Source of the DNA: Rhizobium sp. Q54 | GTDB lineage: Bacteria; Pseudomonadota; Alphaproteobacteria; Rhizobiales; Beijerinckiaceae | Assembly (NCBI GenBank): GCA_945901195.1 | Contig: CAMDKB010000054.1 | Span: 1 to 14,480, forward strand | Direction of reading: 5' to 3' | DNA length: 14,480 nt | Shown here: one piece after another, positions 7,883-14,480 of the stretch | Layout: each line of letters begins with the position of its first letter | Numbering within the stretch: the stretch's first letter is position 1 | Program-made: the position numbers and the translations under genes | The notes under the pieces: generated by a model | Databases searched by the model: none | The model's input: only the letters and a program-made list of their open reading frames with translations | What the model was told of the DNA's origin: nothing

Positions 7883-8633
7883 TCCCGGGCTGGGTCTCCG
7901 AAAATTGCCAGTGATCGGCATGGAAGAGGGCCTGCTCCCCTTTGTGGGGGGAGCGGTTAAAATCGTCTGCCATGGCCCGGCAGTCGACCTGTTCGGCATG
8001 AAAAGTTTCTTCAACGCCCGCCGCGTTGATGCGCGGCCACGTAACGGCGCCGCCGGAATCGCTGACGTAAAAGGATTTCCCGATGAAATAGGCCTCGTAC
8101 ACCAGGCCAAGGTCCTTCATCGATATACTGTTGAGCGGAAATTGCCGCTTGCCGGCGGGAATGCTGCGACCTGCATTTTGTGCTCGCACGCATTCAGAAA
8201 AAATCTCGTAATTGGATATCTTGTTGCGTGCGGCAAAACTGCTTCCATGGGACGCCGAGCCAGAGATTTGAATACCGTTCTCCGCAAACCAATCAATTTC
8301 AGCCTTTATCAATTCGCTGATTGACCGGCCGGTACGGATCGACAATTGCAGGAAGTCGTTATGCAGCGCGATTTCGTAGCCCATGCCAACCAGTTCCAGC
8401 GCGAGGGCAAACTTCTCCGGGTTGTGCTCGACAACGCCTGAAACGATCCGCCCATAGTAATTTTCGTTACTGTCATAGTCGCCAGGCGGAAGCAGGAAAT
8501 AGGTCGCTCGTGCCTCGGCGTCTGCTTCTATCCGGCCCATCAGATAAACCCGTTCGATATAATGGTCCACATCATGGCGCAGACCCAGCGACCCTTCAAA
8601 GGATCCCGTTTGGGCGATTTCACGAAAGGTCAT
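7707..8633 (-). CDS. NodB-fold polysaccharide-deacetylase-like protein, probably frameshifted at both ends
   Basis: Predicted carbohydrate esterase 4-type fold, perhaps acting on N-acetyl groups of a surface glycan. In the 308-residue frame RHDVD at 19-23 is the metal and catalytic motif of the RHDVD-type subgroup. ALHNDF (89-94) and SASHGSS (126-132) give further histidines, SDSGG (191-195) is a family block and LFHADHW (236-242) holds the late catalytic histidine. The last 60 or so residues are Arg- and Pro-rich and look non-coding. One extra base at the T run (complement of 7901-7904) would instead end the protein at TGA 7879-7881, in an ATGA overlap with the next gene. At the 5' end the usual lead-in helix (NYRDLIEIFREHD) is present, but in another frame (8620-8754). 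Both breaks suggest a pseudogene or sequence errors. The start at 8633 has no ribosome site. Confidence 0.6.
   Translation of the reverse strand: MTFREIAQTGSFEGSLGLRHDVDHYIERVYLMGRIEADAEARATYFLLPPGDYDSNENYYGRIVSGVVEHNPEKFALALELVGMGYEIALHNDFLQLSIRTGRSISELIKAEIDWFAENGIQISGSASHGSSFAARNKISNYEIFSECVRAQNAGRSIPAGKRQFPLNSISMKDLGLVYEAYFIGKSFYVSDSGGAVTWPRINAAGVEETFHAEQVDCRAMADDFNRSPHKGEQALFHADHWQFSETQPGNEGSIDRLHSARRMAHSHGWRPPRARPATLPMGYLESLLGSPSANPRIPLAPFRRHRN
7934..7954. repeat. Hairpin inside the deacetylase-like gene
   Basis: Inverted repeat GCTCCCC / GGGGAGC with a seven-base loop (7941-7947). It encodes the unconserved-looking RSPHKGEQ just before the LFHADHW motif, so it may be a small in-frame insertion. 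It is similar in style to the CCCCC-N4-GGGGG palindrome about 240 bases away. Confidence 0.45.
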
Positions 8634-8754
8634 GCTCGCGGAATATTTCGATTAAATCACGGTAGTTGGCCAGTTTTGATCGGACATCCAGAAACGCATG
8701 GAATATAATCATACCTTCCGCTTGTTTCCGCAGATTATCACATTCGAGATTCAT
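8620..8754 (-). pseudogene. Out-of-frame 5' part of the deacetylase-like gene (44 codons)
   Basis: Frame from ATG 8754 (GGA five bases upstream) to TGA 8620-8622, overlapping the 8633 start by 14 bases. Its end, SKLANYRDLIEIFREHDLS, looks like the N-terminal helix that precedes the RHDVD motif in this deacetylase subgroup. The next frame continues naturally with REIAQTG. Removing one T from the CTTTCG stretch near 8625 would join the two into one protein (DLREIAQ). I therefore read it as the true N-terminus separated by a one-base insertion. It could also be an independent small gene. Confidence 0.45.
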
Positions 8755-8864
8755 ATATCCGCCATTGGTGTAAATACTGTCATCGGCGCGGCCGTTTTCG
8801 GCCAGCGTCCGGTTGCAGCCATATTTTCAGGGCTTATGCTCCGGGCGATTCTCGAAAGGGCCAG
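8755..8864. promoter_or_regulatory. Divergent spacer before the envelope block
   Basis: About 110 bases between the damaged deacetylase-like gene (minus) and the EnvC-like gene (plus). It should contain the promoter of the EnvC-CtpA operon. I cannot pick out a reliable -35/-10 pair. The ribosome site of the EnvC-like gene, AAGGG at 8856-8860, is at its right end. Confidence 0.35.
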
Positions 8865-10244
8865 ATGCGGCGCGATACCCAACGCAGAAATGGAAATGGA
8901 CACGGTTCGGCGTTCGCTGTTCTGACGGCCTTTGCAGGCCTGGTTTTTTGGTCACCGTCGCCCGGTGCTTATGCCCAGACAAAGCCAGTTGAAGCCCCCG
9001 TGTTGGAGGGGGGGAAGAAAAAGGAAGACATTGATGCGCGCCAGTTTGAATTGCGAGGCGTGCAGGAAACGATTCAGGCTTCTGAACAGCAACGCCGCCA
9101 GATCGAGGCGGAGCTGGAATCCATGCGAAATGATCGGGCCCGGCTGAATGCGGCGCTGATCCAGACCACCGGAAACGTCCAGAAAGCCGAATCAAATATT
9201 GCTGCGCTAGAACGCAAATTGTCCGAAAGCCTCAAGACCGAAGCCTCGATTCGCGCCTCGCTGGAATCCCGCCGAGAGATTATTTCTTCCATACTGACTG
9301 GCCTTCAGCGGATGGGGCGCAAGCCGCCGCCCGCTTTGCTGATATCGCCCGGTGACATCATGAAGGCGATTCGCACCGCCATGCTCATGGGAGCCGTCGT
9401 GCCAGAATTGCGCGCAGAGACCGCAGTTTTGCTCTCTGATCTCGCAGAATTGGGTGCGGTGCGCAACAGGGTGTCCGCAGAGCGCGACGCGCTCGCCAGG
9501 GAGGTCGAAGGCCTCGGCCTTGAACGCGTACGTCTGGCCGCGCTGGTGGACGCCCGGCAAAAAGCGATGTTCGATGTCGAAAAAGCGATTGACGCGGAGC
9601 GGCTCCGGGCTGCCGAACTCGCCCGGCAGGCAACCAGCCTCAGAGATTTGATCGCCGGCATGGAACGGGACGTTGGCTCAGCCCGGCGCGGCGCGGAGGC
9701 GGCGCGCCGGGCTGACGAAGACCGTCAGAAAACCGCCGCATTGCCACGCGATGGTTTGAAATCGCCGTTCGGCAACAAGTCTCGTACGGCTCCGGAGATT
9801 GCTTTTTCTGACGCTAAAGGTCTATTGTCATTGCCAATTTCCGGGGAACTGGCCAAAAACTTCGGCGAGAAAGATAATTTTGGCGGGGTCGAACGTGGAT
9901 TGTCGCTTGCGAGTCAGGCCAAAGCGGTCGTGTCTTCTCCGTGCGACGGTTGGGTATCTTATGCGGGGCCCTACCGGACATATGGACAACTTTTAATCGT
10001 GAATGCCGGAAACGGATACTATATAGTGCTGGCAGGTATGGAGCGTATCAATGTAGAAGTTGGACAATTCGTCCAGGTGGGTGAGCCGGTGGCTCAGATG
10101 GGCGATGGTTCCACAAGGACTGCAACGGCTATAGCAATTGGCGCAAAGCAGCCTATTCTCTACGTAGAGTTTCGCAAGGACGGTACGGCAATCGATCCGG
10201 CACCCTGGTGGGTCAAACCGGAGCAGGAAAAGGTTCGCGGATAA
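8865..10244 (+). CDS. envC: EnvC-type murein hydrolase activator (coiled coil plus degenerate LytM/M23 domain)
   Basis: Periplasmic division factor; EnvC proteins recruit and activate amidases that split septal peptidoglycan. The protein has 459 residues: a hydrophobic export segment at about 15-37 (ends AYAQ), a long Glu/Arg/Ala-rich coiled coil at about 55-290 interrupted by GRKPPPALLISPGD (151-164), an EnvC hallmark, and a LytM domain from about 320 to 448. The zinc ligands are missing. The first motif reads GVERGLSLAS where active M23 enzymes have His and Asp, TYGQLLIVNAGNGYY has lost its His, and the HxH position reads YVE (433-435). This marks an activator, not a peptidase. The start is supported by AAGGG at 8856-8860. 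Its TAA shares one base with the CtpA start (TAATG), so the two genes are translationally coupled. An amidase partner is not in the window. Confidence 0.9.
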   Translation: MRRDTQRRNGNGHGSAFAVLTAFAGLVFWSPSPGAYAQTKPVEAPVLEGGKKKEDIDARQFELRGVQETIQASEQQRRQIEAELESMRNDRARLNAALIQTTGNVQKAESNIAALERKLSESLKTEASIRASLESRREIISSILTGLQRMGRKPPPALLISPGDIMKAIRTAMLMGAVVPELRAETAVLLSDLAELGAVRNRVSAERDALAREVEGLGLERVRLAALVDARQKAMFDVEKAIDAERLRAAELARQATSLRDLIAGMERDVGSARRGAEAARRADEDRQKTAALPRDGLKSPFGNKSRTAPEIAFSDAKGLLSLPISGELAKNFGEKDNFGGVERGLSLASQAKAVVSSPCDGWVSYAGPYRTYGQLLIVNAGNGYYIVLAGMERINVEVGQFVQVGEPVAQMGDGSTRTATAIAIGAKQPILYVEFRKDGTAIDPAPWWVKPEQEKVRG

Positions 10245-11623
10245 TGCGCAAGGTTTCTCTTCTGGCTGCAGGCGTTGCTATGGGCGCCTTGTCGGCAACG
10301 TTTGTTGCGCAATCTGGCCTGTTTGCCGGCGGTGCGATCGCTCAGGGTTCTTCTGGTTCGCAGACATACAAATTGCTGAACCTTTTCGGGGATGTGCTGG
10401 AAAAGGTGCGGTCTGATTATGTCGATAAGCCCGACGAAAAGAAACTGATCGAATCTGCAATCAACGGCATGCTGACAAGCCTTGATCCACATTCGAGCTA
10501 TATGAACTCCAAATCATTTACCGACATGCAGGTGCAGACTCGCGGCGAGTTCGGCGGTCTGGGCATCGAAGTCACTCAGCAGGACGGCATCGTCAAGGTG
10601 GTGGCCCCTATCGACGAGACACCTGCCGCGCGAGCTGGCGTGATGGCTGGCGATCTGATTACGCATATCGACGGCGAAAAAACCCAGGAACTCACGCTTA
10701 ATCAGGCCGTCGACAAAATGCGCGGGCAGATTGGTTCCTCCATCAATCTGACGCTCGTCCGCGGTGAGAACAAACAGAAGATCGATATGAAGATCACCCG
10801 TGATCGTATTCAGATCCGGGCCGTGCGTTCAGAAGTGGAAAATGAGGATATCGGCTACGTCCGTCTGACTCAGTTCAACGAGCAGACCTACGATGGCCTG
10901 AAGAAAGCCATCGAAAAATTCAGCGCTGATCTGCCCGGCAGCAAACTGAAGGGCTACATCATCGATCTGCGTAACAATCCCGGCGGTTTGCTCGACCAGT
11001 CGGTCGCAGTCTCCAATGCCTTTCTTGATCGCGGCGAAATCGTTTCGACGCGGGGACGCAATGCCGACGAAACGAACCGTTTCAACGCCAAAGCGCAGGG
11101 CGATCTTGCCCGTGGCAAGAAGGTTGTGGTGCTGATCAATGGCGGCTCGGCGTCGGCGTCTGAAATTGTGGCCGGGGCTCTGCAGGATCACAAGCGCGCG
11201 ACCATCATTGGCACGCGCAGCTTCGGCAAGGGATCGGTGCAGACCATTCTGCCGCTGGGACGTGAAAACGGCGCATTGCGTTTGACCACTGCGCGGTATT
11301 ACACGCCGTCGGGCCGGTCTATTCAGGCCAAGGGTATTGAGCCAGATATCGAGATCATTCACGAGGTTCCCGACGCCATTAAGGGTCAGGATTCAACCAA
11401 GGGTGAAGCTGCTCTGAAAGGTCACCTCAAGAATGGCGAAGACGAAGGCAACGGCTCGCAAGCCTACGTGCCGCCAAACCGTAAGGAAGACAAGCAGGTC
11501 GCTGCGGCCCGGGATATAATTTACGGCGTCAAGACTGTTGCTGACTTCAAGAAGCGGGCGACTGCAACCGCTCCTGCGAAGGATGCTGGCGTCAAGGAGA
11601 TTGAAAAGGCTCCCGCGCAATAA
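10244..11623 (+). CDS. ctpA: C-terminal processing peptidase CtpA (S41, PDZ)
   Basis: Exported serine protease of family S41 that trims or degrades periplasmic envelope proteins. The ATG at 10244 overlaps the EnvC stop by one base and gives 459 residues; AGGA and AAAGG lie just upstream. The frame is open further up, but that only duplicates EnvC sequence. A signal sequence covers about 1-34 (ends AIAQ). A PDZ domain spans about 98-185 and contains GGLGIEV (104-110). The core contains DLRNNPGGLL (241-250). The Ser-Lys dyad fits S304 in NGGSASASEI and K329 in RSFGKGSVQT, 25 residues apart as in other CtpA proteins. The tail (about 380-459) is charged, Ala-rich and probably flexible. In other bacteria such proteases act with an adaptor to control peptidoglycan hydrolases, which fits the coupling to an EnvC-like gene. 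Confidence 0.95.
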   Translation: MRKVSLLAAGVAMGALSATFVAQSGLFAGGAIAQGSSGSQTYKLLNLFGDVLEKVRSDYVDKPDEKKLIESAINGMLTSLDPHSSYMNSKSFTDMQVQTRGEFGGLGIEVTQQDGIVKVVAPIDETPAARAGVMAGDLITHIDGEKTQELTLNQAVDKMRGQIGSSINLTLVRGENKQKIDMKITRDRIQIRAVRSEVENEDIGYVRLTQFNEQTYDGLKKAIEKFSADLPGSKLKGYIIDLRNNPGGLLDQSVAVSNAFLDRGEIVSTRGRNADETNRFNAKAQGDLARGKKVVVLINGGSASASEIVAGALQDHKRATIIGTRSFGKGSVQTILPLGRENGALRLTTARYYTPSGRSIQAKGIEPDIEIIHEVPDAIKGQDSTKGEAALKGHLKNGEDEGNGSQAYVPPNRKEDKQVAAARDIIYGVKTVADFKKRATATAPAKDAGVKEIEKAPAQ

Positions 11624-11638
11624 CGGCTTTGGCGCAAT

Positions 11639-11660
11639 CCCGGCGGTTAATTCCGCCGGG
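11639..11660 (+). terminator. Hairpin after ctpA, possible terminator
   Basis: CCCGGCGG at 11639-11646 and CCGCCGGG at 11653-11660 form an eight-base GC stem with loop TTAATT. It starts 15 bases after the ctpA stop. There is no T run behind it, so it may end transcription poorly or only stabilise the 3' end. Confidence 0.5.
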
Positions 11661-11845
11661 TTCGCCATGAAACCGCGTTTGTCCAGCCAGTATTGCTTTT
11701 TGAAGCGTTGCGTCCGTTGGGTCGAGTGTTTCGATAGCGTCCAGAGTGAATGCGTTCGCCTCGCAAATTTCTTGCGGGTCTGCCCCCAAAGCACTTCCCG
11801 ATTTTCCGTTCATCCGGTCAGGGGGAGTCTCACTTCAAGGCGCGC

Positions 11846-13099
11846 ATGTCGCAGATGTCCAACGACGATCTGACAACACCCCTGGGTATTCCCGGCCGGC
11901 GGGCGCCGGAAGCGACACCTCGCAAGGCTTCGGTGCCTGCCATCGCCGCAACGCTGGCTTGCACCTTGGGCGCAGGCGCCGCTGCGCTTATATGGATCAA
12001 TGACGACGGTCTGGGCGGCCGGCCGATGGTTGTGGCCAAAGTAGAGCAATTGGAGCAGGTCGTTCAAGCGAAGGCCATTCAATCCGTCGACGCTAATCCC
12101 ACTGGATCAATCGGGCAGACCGCTGCAGGCAACCCCAGGGCGAGCGCTGCGGATGTGGAATCCTCCAGCGGGGTGCGCGTTACGCGTCAGGGCGGCGGGG
12201 ATATTCCTGGCGCGCTGATCATCACGGTGCCAGCAGCTCCCGGCATCAGCCTGACGCCAGCGCCGGACCGGCAATTGGTCGAAAAAGGCCCACATGGTTC
12301 TTTGCCTAGGATTGGGCCAGGTGGCCGCAAGGCGAGGGATGTCTATTCGCGTCCAGTCTCGACCTCAGCAAAATTGCCAGCCAATGCGCCGCGTATCGCG
12401 CTCATGATCAGTGGCATGGGCCTGAGCCAGAAAGCAACGGCGCACGCAATGGACAAGCTGCCTCGCGAAGTCACGCTGGCATTTGCGCCTTATGGAAGTG
12501 GGCTTACAACTCAGGTCGAATCTGCGCGAGACAAGGGCTACGAAGTCATTCTTCAGATGCCGATGGAGCCTTATGATTTGGCTAGTGACGGCGACGTGCC
12601 ACATATGCTGCGTACCAACCAGGAAAGAGCCGTGGCGAAAGACAATTTGCACTGGTTCTTGAGTCGGTTCCCCGGCTATGTCGGCGTCTCGACATTTCTT
12701 GGTGCGAAGTTTCTCGCAGATGCAAATGCGTTAACGCCGGTCATCGAAGAGATAGGCGCGCGAGGGCTGTTCATACTGGATGACAGTTCGGCAGCACAAA
12801 GTCAGGCTACAAAAATCGCCACAGCCTCGGCCACTCCCTACATTCTGGCCGATGTCATTCTGGATAGTGATCGGAGCGGGCAAGCCATAGAAAAAGCCCT
12901 CTTGCAACTGGAAACGGTGGCACGCGAAAAGGGATCGGCACTTGGAGTAGCGACGGGATTGCCCGAAGTCGTCGACCGGATCGGCGGCTTTGCCGCCCGG
13001 CTCGAACGGCGCGGGATTGCGCTTGTTCCGGTGAGTGCATTGGCCGTGCGAAATACACGTCCTATTGCTGCCCGCATCAAGGTTTCACCGGGTCAGTGA
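11846..13099 (+). CDS. Divergent polysaccharide deacetylase family protein (DUF610/YibQ-like)
   Basis: Envelope protein of the divergent polysaccharide deacetylase family; its biochemical role is not established. The frame is open from 11750, but ATG 11846 has AAGG at 11837-11840 five bases upstream and gives 417 residues. One membrane segment at about 30-51 anchors the protein, followed by a low-complexity periplasmic linker to about 180 and the conserved domain at about 183-403. Recognisable family blocks are IALMISGMGLSQ, VTLAFAPYG, ILQMPMEPYD, GYVGVSTFLGAKF and LFILDDSS. The positions where active NodB-type enzymes carry Asp and His read SGMG, STFL and ATGLP, so metal binding looks lost. 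It follows ctpA after 222 bases with a hairpin between, so it may have its own promoter. RppH follows 51 bases later. Confidence 0.88.
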   Translation: MSQMSNDDLTTPLGIPGRRAPEATPRKASVPAIAATLACTLGAGAAALIWINDDGLGGRPMVVAKVEQLEQVVQAKAIQSVDANPTGSIGQTAAGNPRASAADVESSSGVRVTRQGGGDIPGALIITVPAAPGISLTPAPDRQLVEKGPHGSLPRIGPGGRKARDVYSRPVSTSAKLPANAPRIALMISGMGLSQKATAHAMDKLPREVTLAFAPYGSGLTTQVESARDKGYEVILQMPMEPYDLASDGDVPHMLRTNQERAVAKDNLHWFLSRFPGYVGVSTFLGAKFLADANALTPVIEEIGARGLFILDDSSAAQSQATKIATASATPYILADVILDSDRSGQAIEKALLQLETVAREKGSALGVATGLPEVVDRIGGFAARLERRGIALVPVSALAVRNTRPIAARIKVSPGQ

Positions 13100-13150
13100 A
13101 CCTCCCATTTGTGCGAAGGCGCAAAGCCGTCCGTAACCTCGAGTACAACC

Positions 13151-13651
13151 ATGAAAATTTCAGACTACAGGCCTTGCGTAGGCGTAGCTCTTTTTAATCG
13201 GGCTGGACTGGTTTTCACTGGCCGCCGCGCCAACAAGGCGCTACGAGAACACGTGGCTCCGGGCCATGAATGGCAAATGCCTCAAGGTGGAATTGACAAG
13301 GACGAGGATCCACTTAAAGCCGCATTTCGCGAATTGCAGGAAGAAACCAGCGTGACAACAGTGTCCCTGCTCGCAGAAGCGCCGGGATGGCTCACATACG
13401 AATTGCCAGACGACATCGCACAAGAAGCATGGCGCGGACGTTATCGCGGGCAGCGGCAGAAATGGTTTGCGTTCAGGTTTGAAGGCGAAGAGTCTGAAAT
13501 CAATATCCTAAGCCCCGTGGGCGGTCACAAGGCAGAATTCGATGCGTGGCGCTGGGAGAAACTGGCGAACATGCCCGACTTGATCATACCGTTCAAAAGG
13601 CCAGTTTATGAAGGGGTGGTTTCCGCGTTCGCCCATATAGCGGCTCTCTGA
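13151..13651 (+). CDS. rppH: RNA pyrophosphohydrolase RppH (Nudix)
   Basis: Nudix hydrolase that removes pyrophosphate from the 5' end of mRNA and so starts RNase E-dependent decay; also related to diadenosine polyphosphate hydrolases. From ATG 13151 the protein has 166 residues and starts MKISDYRPCVGVALFNRAG, the usual RppH N-terminus. An in-frame TTG at 13109 is less likely. The Nudix box spans 46-68 (GGIDKDEDPLKAAF then RELQEETSV), with the metal-binding glutamates E61, E64 and E65. The Gly normally found after EET is Ser67. WQMPQGG at 41-47 and GQRQKWFAFRF at 100-110 are RppH-specific blocks. It ends 14 bases before the convergent PagL-like gene. Confidence 0.93.
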   Translation: MKISDYRPCVGVALFNRAGLVFTGRRANKALREHVAPGHEWQMPQGGIDKDEDPLKAAFRELQEETSVTTVSLLAEAPGWLTYELPDDIAQEAWRGRYRGQRQKWFAFRFEGEESEINILSPVGGHKAEFDAWRWEKLANMPDLIIPFKRPVYEGVVSAFAHIAAL

Positions 13652-13665
13652 AACCGGAAAATCCG

Positions 13666-14268
13666 TCAGAAAGTATAACCAAGCCGCAGGCCAACATTCG
13701 TCAGGCCGCGGTTTTGCTTACAAAGTCCGGCATTCGACGTGTGCTCGACCGTAGCCATGATGCTCCACGCAGTCGACAACCGATACCCAAGTGTGCCTTG
13801 TTCATGGAAACCCCAGCCGCAGCCCATGGCGTTAAACCCAACGGGTGCAACAAGCGTTGTCTTGCCGTTGTGGACAGCGCCGCCGAAGCCCGCCTCGACA
13901 AAAAACTTTTGGGTGATATCCCAGGTCCAGGTTAACCCGGCATAGGCCTGACTGGTCTTTCCGGCAAAACCGAATGTGCCACCTGCATGGAGGCGGGGGA
14001 CCAAGGCTCCCCAGAGCGAACTGCGATCACGCGGAAAAGCGTCATATAGCAACTCGGCATTTATGTCTGCGCTGCCTTTTTCGGGTGAAAACGGGTCATG
14101 TGAATAAACGCCAAGCCGTATTTCGAAAAGACGGGGCTGGGACACGACCGGTGCTGACAGGGCGCCAAAGGGGTCTGCTGCAAGCGCGACTGACTGCCCG
14201 GCCAATAAACCGGTAGCCGTTGTAAAAACGGCGGCAACTGAGCGAATGGTTAGGATCCTGCGAGTCAT
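13666..14268 (-). CDS. PagL-like outer-membrane protein (acyloxyacyl hydrolase / lipid A 3-O-deacylase family)
   Basis: Predicted eight-stranded outer-membrane barrel related to PagL, which removes a 3-O-linked acyl chain from lipid A. The ATG at 14268 gives 200 residues; an in-frame TTG three codons earlier is less likely. A signal peptide covers about 1-31 (ends ALA). Alternating strands are rich in Gly and aromatics, and the protein ends in Tyr-Thr-Phe, the C-terminal aromatic expected of outer-membrane barrels. The PagL catalytic region is present as EHTSNAGL, with His176 and Ser178. The Glu that completes the triad in the Pseudomonas enzyme, 14 residues after His, is Thr here. As I recall, alphaproteobacterial relatives share this change, so activity is uncertain. 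The gene faces rppH tail to tail. Confidence 0.82.
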   Translation of the reverse strand: MTRRILTIRSVAAVFTTATGLLAGQSVALAADPFGALSAPVVSQPRLFEIRLGVYSHDPFSPEKGSADINAELLYDAFPRDRSSLWGALVPRLHAGGTFGFAGKTSQAYAGLTWTWDITQKFFVEAGFGGAVHNGKTTLVAPVGFNAMGCGWGFHEQGTLGYRLSTAWSIMATVEHTSNAGLCKQNRGLTNVGLRLGYTF

Positions 14269-14336
14269 GCAAATCAATATCTATAGCAATCGAATGACCG
14301 GGAAAAGTCCATTAAATGGTGCGAGTTAGGAAAATT

Positions 14337-14480
14337 GTAACTGCCCAGGTTCCTTCCTGCCACCGTGATTTTTATCCGATTTTCCTGGACCTATGAACCG
14401 GTTTCCGATTCAAGCATCGGATGGTCGCTGAATCGCCAGACGTTCCGTCCCGGGAAGAGCTGATCGCGCTGGTTCAGGCG
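14337..14480 (+). mobile_element. Left part of a probable IS66-type element
   Basis: From 14337 the sequence reads GTAACTGCCCAGG, and IS66-family ends usually begin with GTAA. A transposase-like frame begins 84 bases further in. The rest of the element, its other end and any 8-base target duplication are outside the window, so the boundary is a suggestion only. Confidence 0.4.
14421..14480 (+). CDS. Possible IS66-family transposase, N-terminal 20 codons only
   Basis: ATG at 14421 opens a frame that continues to the window edge. The visible peptide MVAESPDVPSREELIALVQA resembles the start of IS66-type transposases, which often read (S/D)REELIALV followed by a coiled coil. Only 20 residues are visible and no strong ribosome site precedes it, so this is a tentative call. 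Confidence 0.5.
   Translation, partial: MVAESPDVPSREELIALVQA

Noticed and set aside
7934..7954. Hairpin as a CRISPR repeat or terminator
   Set aside because: There is one copy only, with no spacer array, and it lies inside a coding frame before the conserved LFHADHW motif.
7592..8324. Plus-strand open frames opposite the deacetylase-like genes
   Set aside because: They are mirror frames of the minus-strand coding sequence; recognisable motifs are all on the minus strand.
11592..11813. 73-codon minus-strand open frame in the spacer after ctpA
   Set aside because: Composition is protein-like in places, but the frame runs through the hairpin and into the ctpA 3' end, has no ribosome site and matches nothing I know. 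It is not supported as a gene.
11750..11845. Upstream extension of the YibQ-like frame to 11750
   Set aside because: The added residues resemble nothing and the ATG at 11846 has a well-spaced AAGG.

Overview
The window looks like a chromosomal stretch of an alphaproteobacterium, most likely order Hyphomicrobiales (Rhizobiales). The main evidence is the + strand block EnvC-type M23 factor, CtpA protease, YibQ-like divergent polysaccharide deacetylase and RppH. As I remember it, this order is typical of that group. An alphaproteobacterial-type PagL-like outer-membrane protein and moderately GC-rich coding sequence agree. I cannot name a genus.

Layout. Positions 1-905 hold most of an IS4-family transposase on the minus strand, cut by the window edge. 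Next on the minus strand come moaA (molybdenum cofactor, first step), an L,D-transpeptidase with a strong hairpin terminator behind it, a YeeE/YedE sulfur-compound transporter, and a TctC/Bug-type periplasmic binding protein. The TctC gene lies directly upstream of the transporter. A DegT/DnrJ/EryC1/StrS sugar aminotransferase (5763-6902) runs divergently from TctC.

Positions 6929-8754 (minus) carry two adjacent, apparently related NodB-fold (polysaccharide-deacetylase-like) reading frames. Both look damaged. The upstream copy has its start and its end displaced into other frames. The downstream copy has an in-frame amber codon and lacks the metal-binding Arg-His-Asp-Val-Asp motif. Two GC-rich palindromes sit in this stretch. 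With the aminotransferase it looks like a decaying surface-polysaccharide locus.

From 8865 to 13651 the + strand carries the envelope block: EnvC-like factor, CtpA (sharing one base with EnvC), the YibQ-like protein and RppH. A PagL-like outer-membrane protein (13666-14268, minus) converges on RppH. At the right edge a short + strand frame from 14421 resembles the N-terminus of an IS66-type transposase, so the window may be bounded by an insertion sequence on each side.

I see no rRNA, tRNA, CRISPR array, phage genes or recognisable defence system. The parts most worth a second look are the damaged deacetylase-like pair and the pairing of an orphan TctC-type binding protein with a YeeE-type permease.
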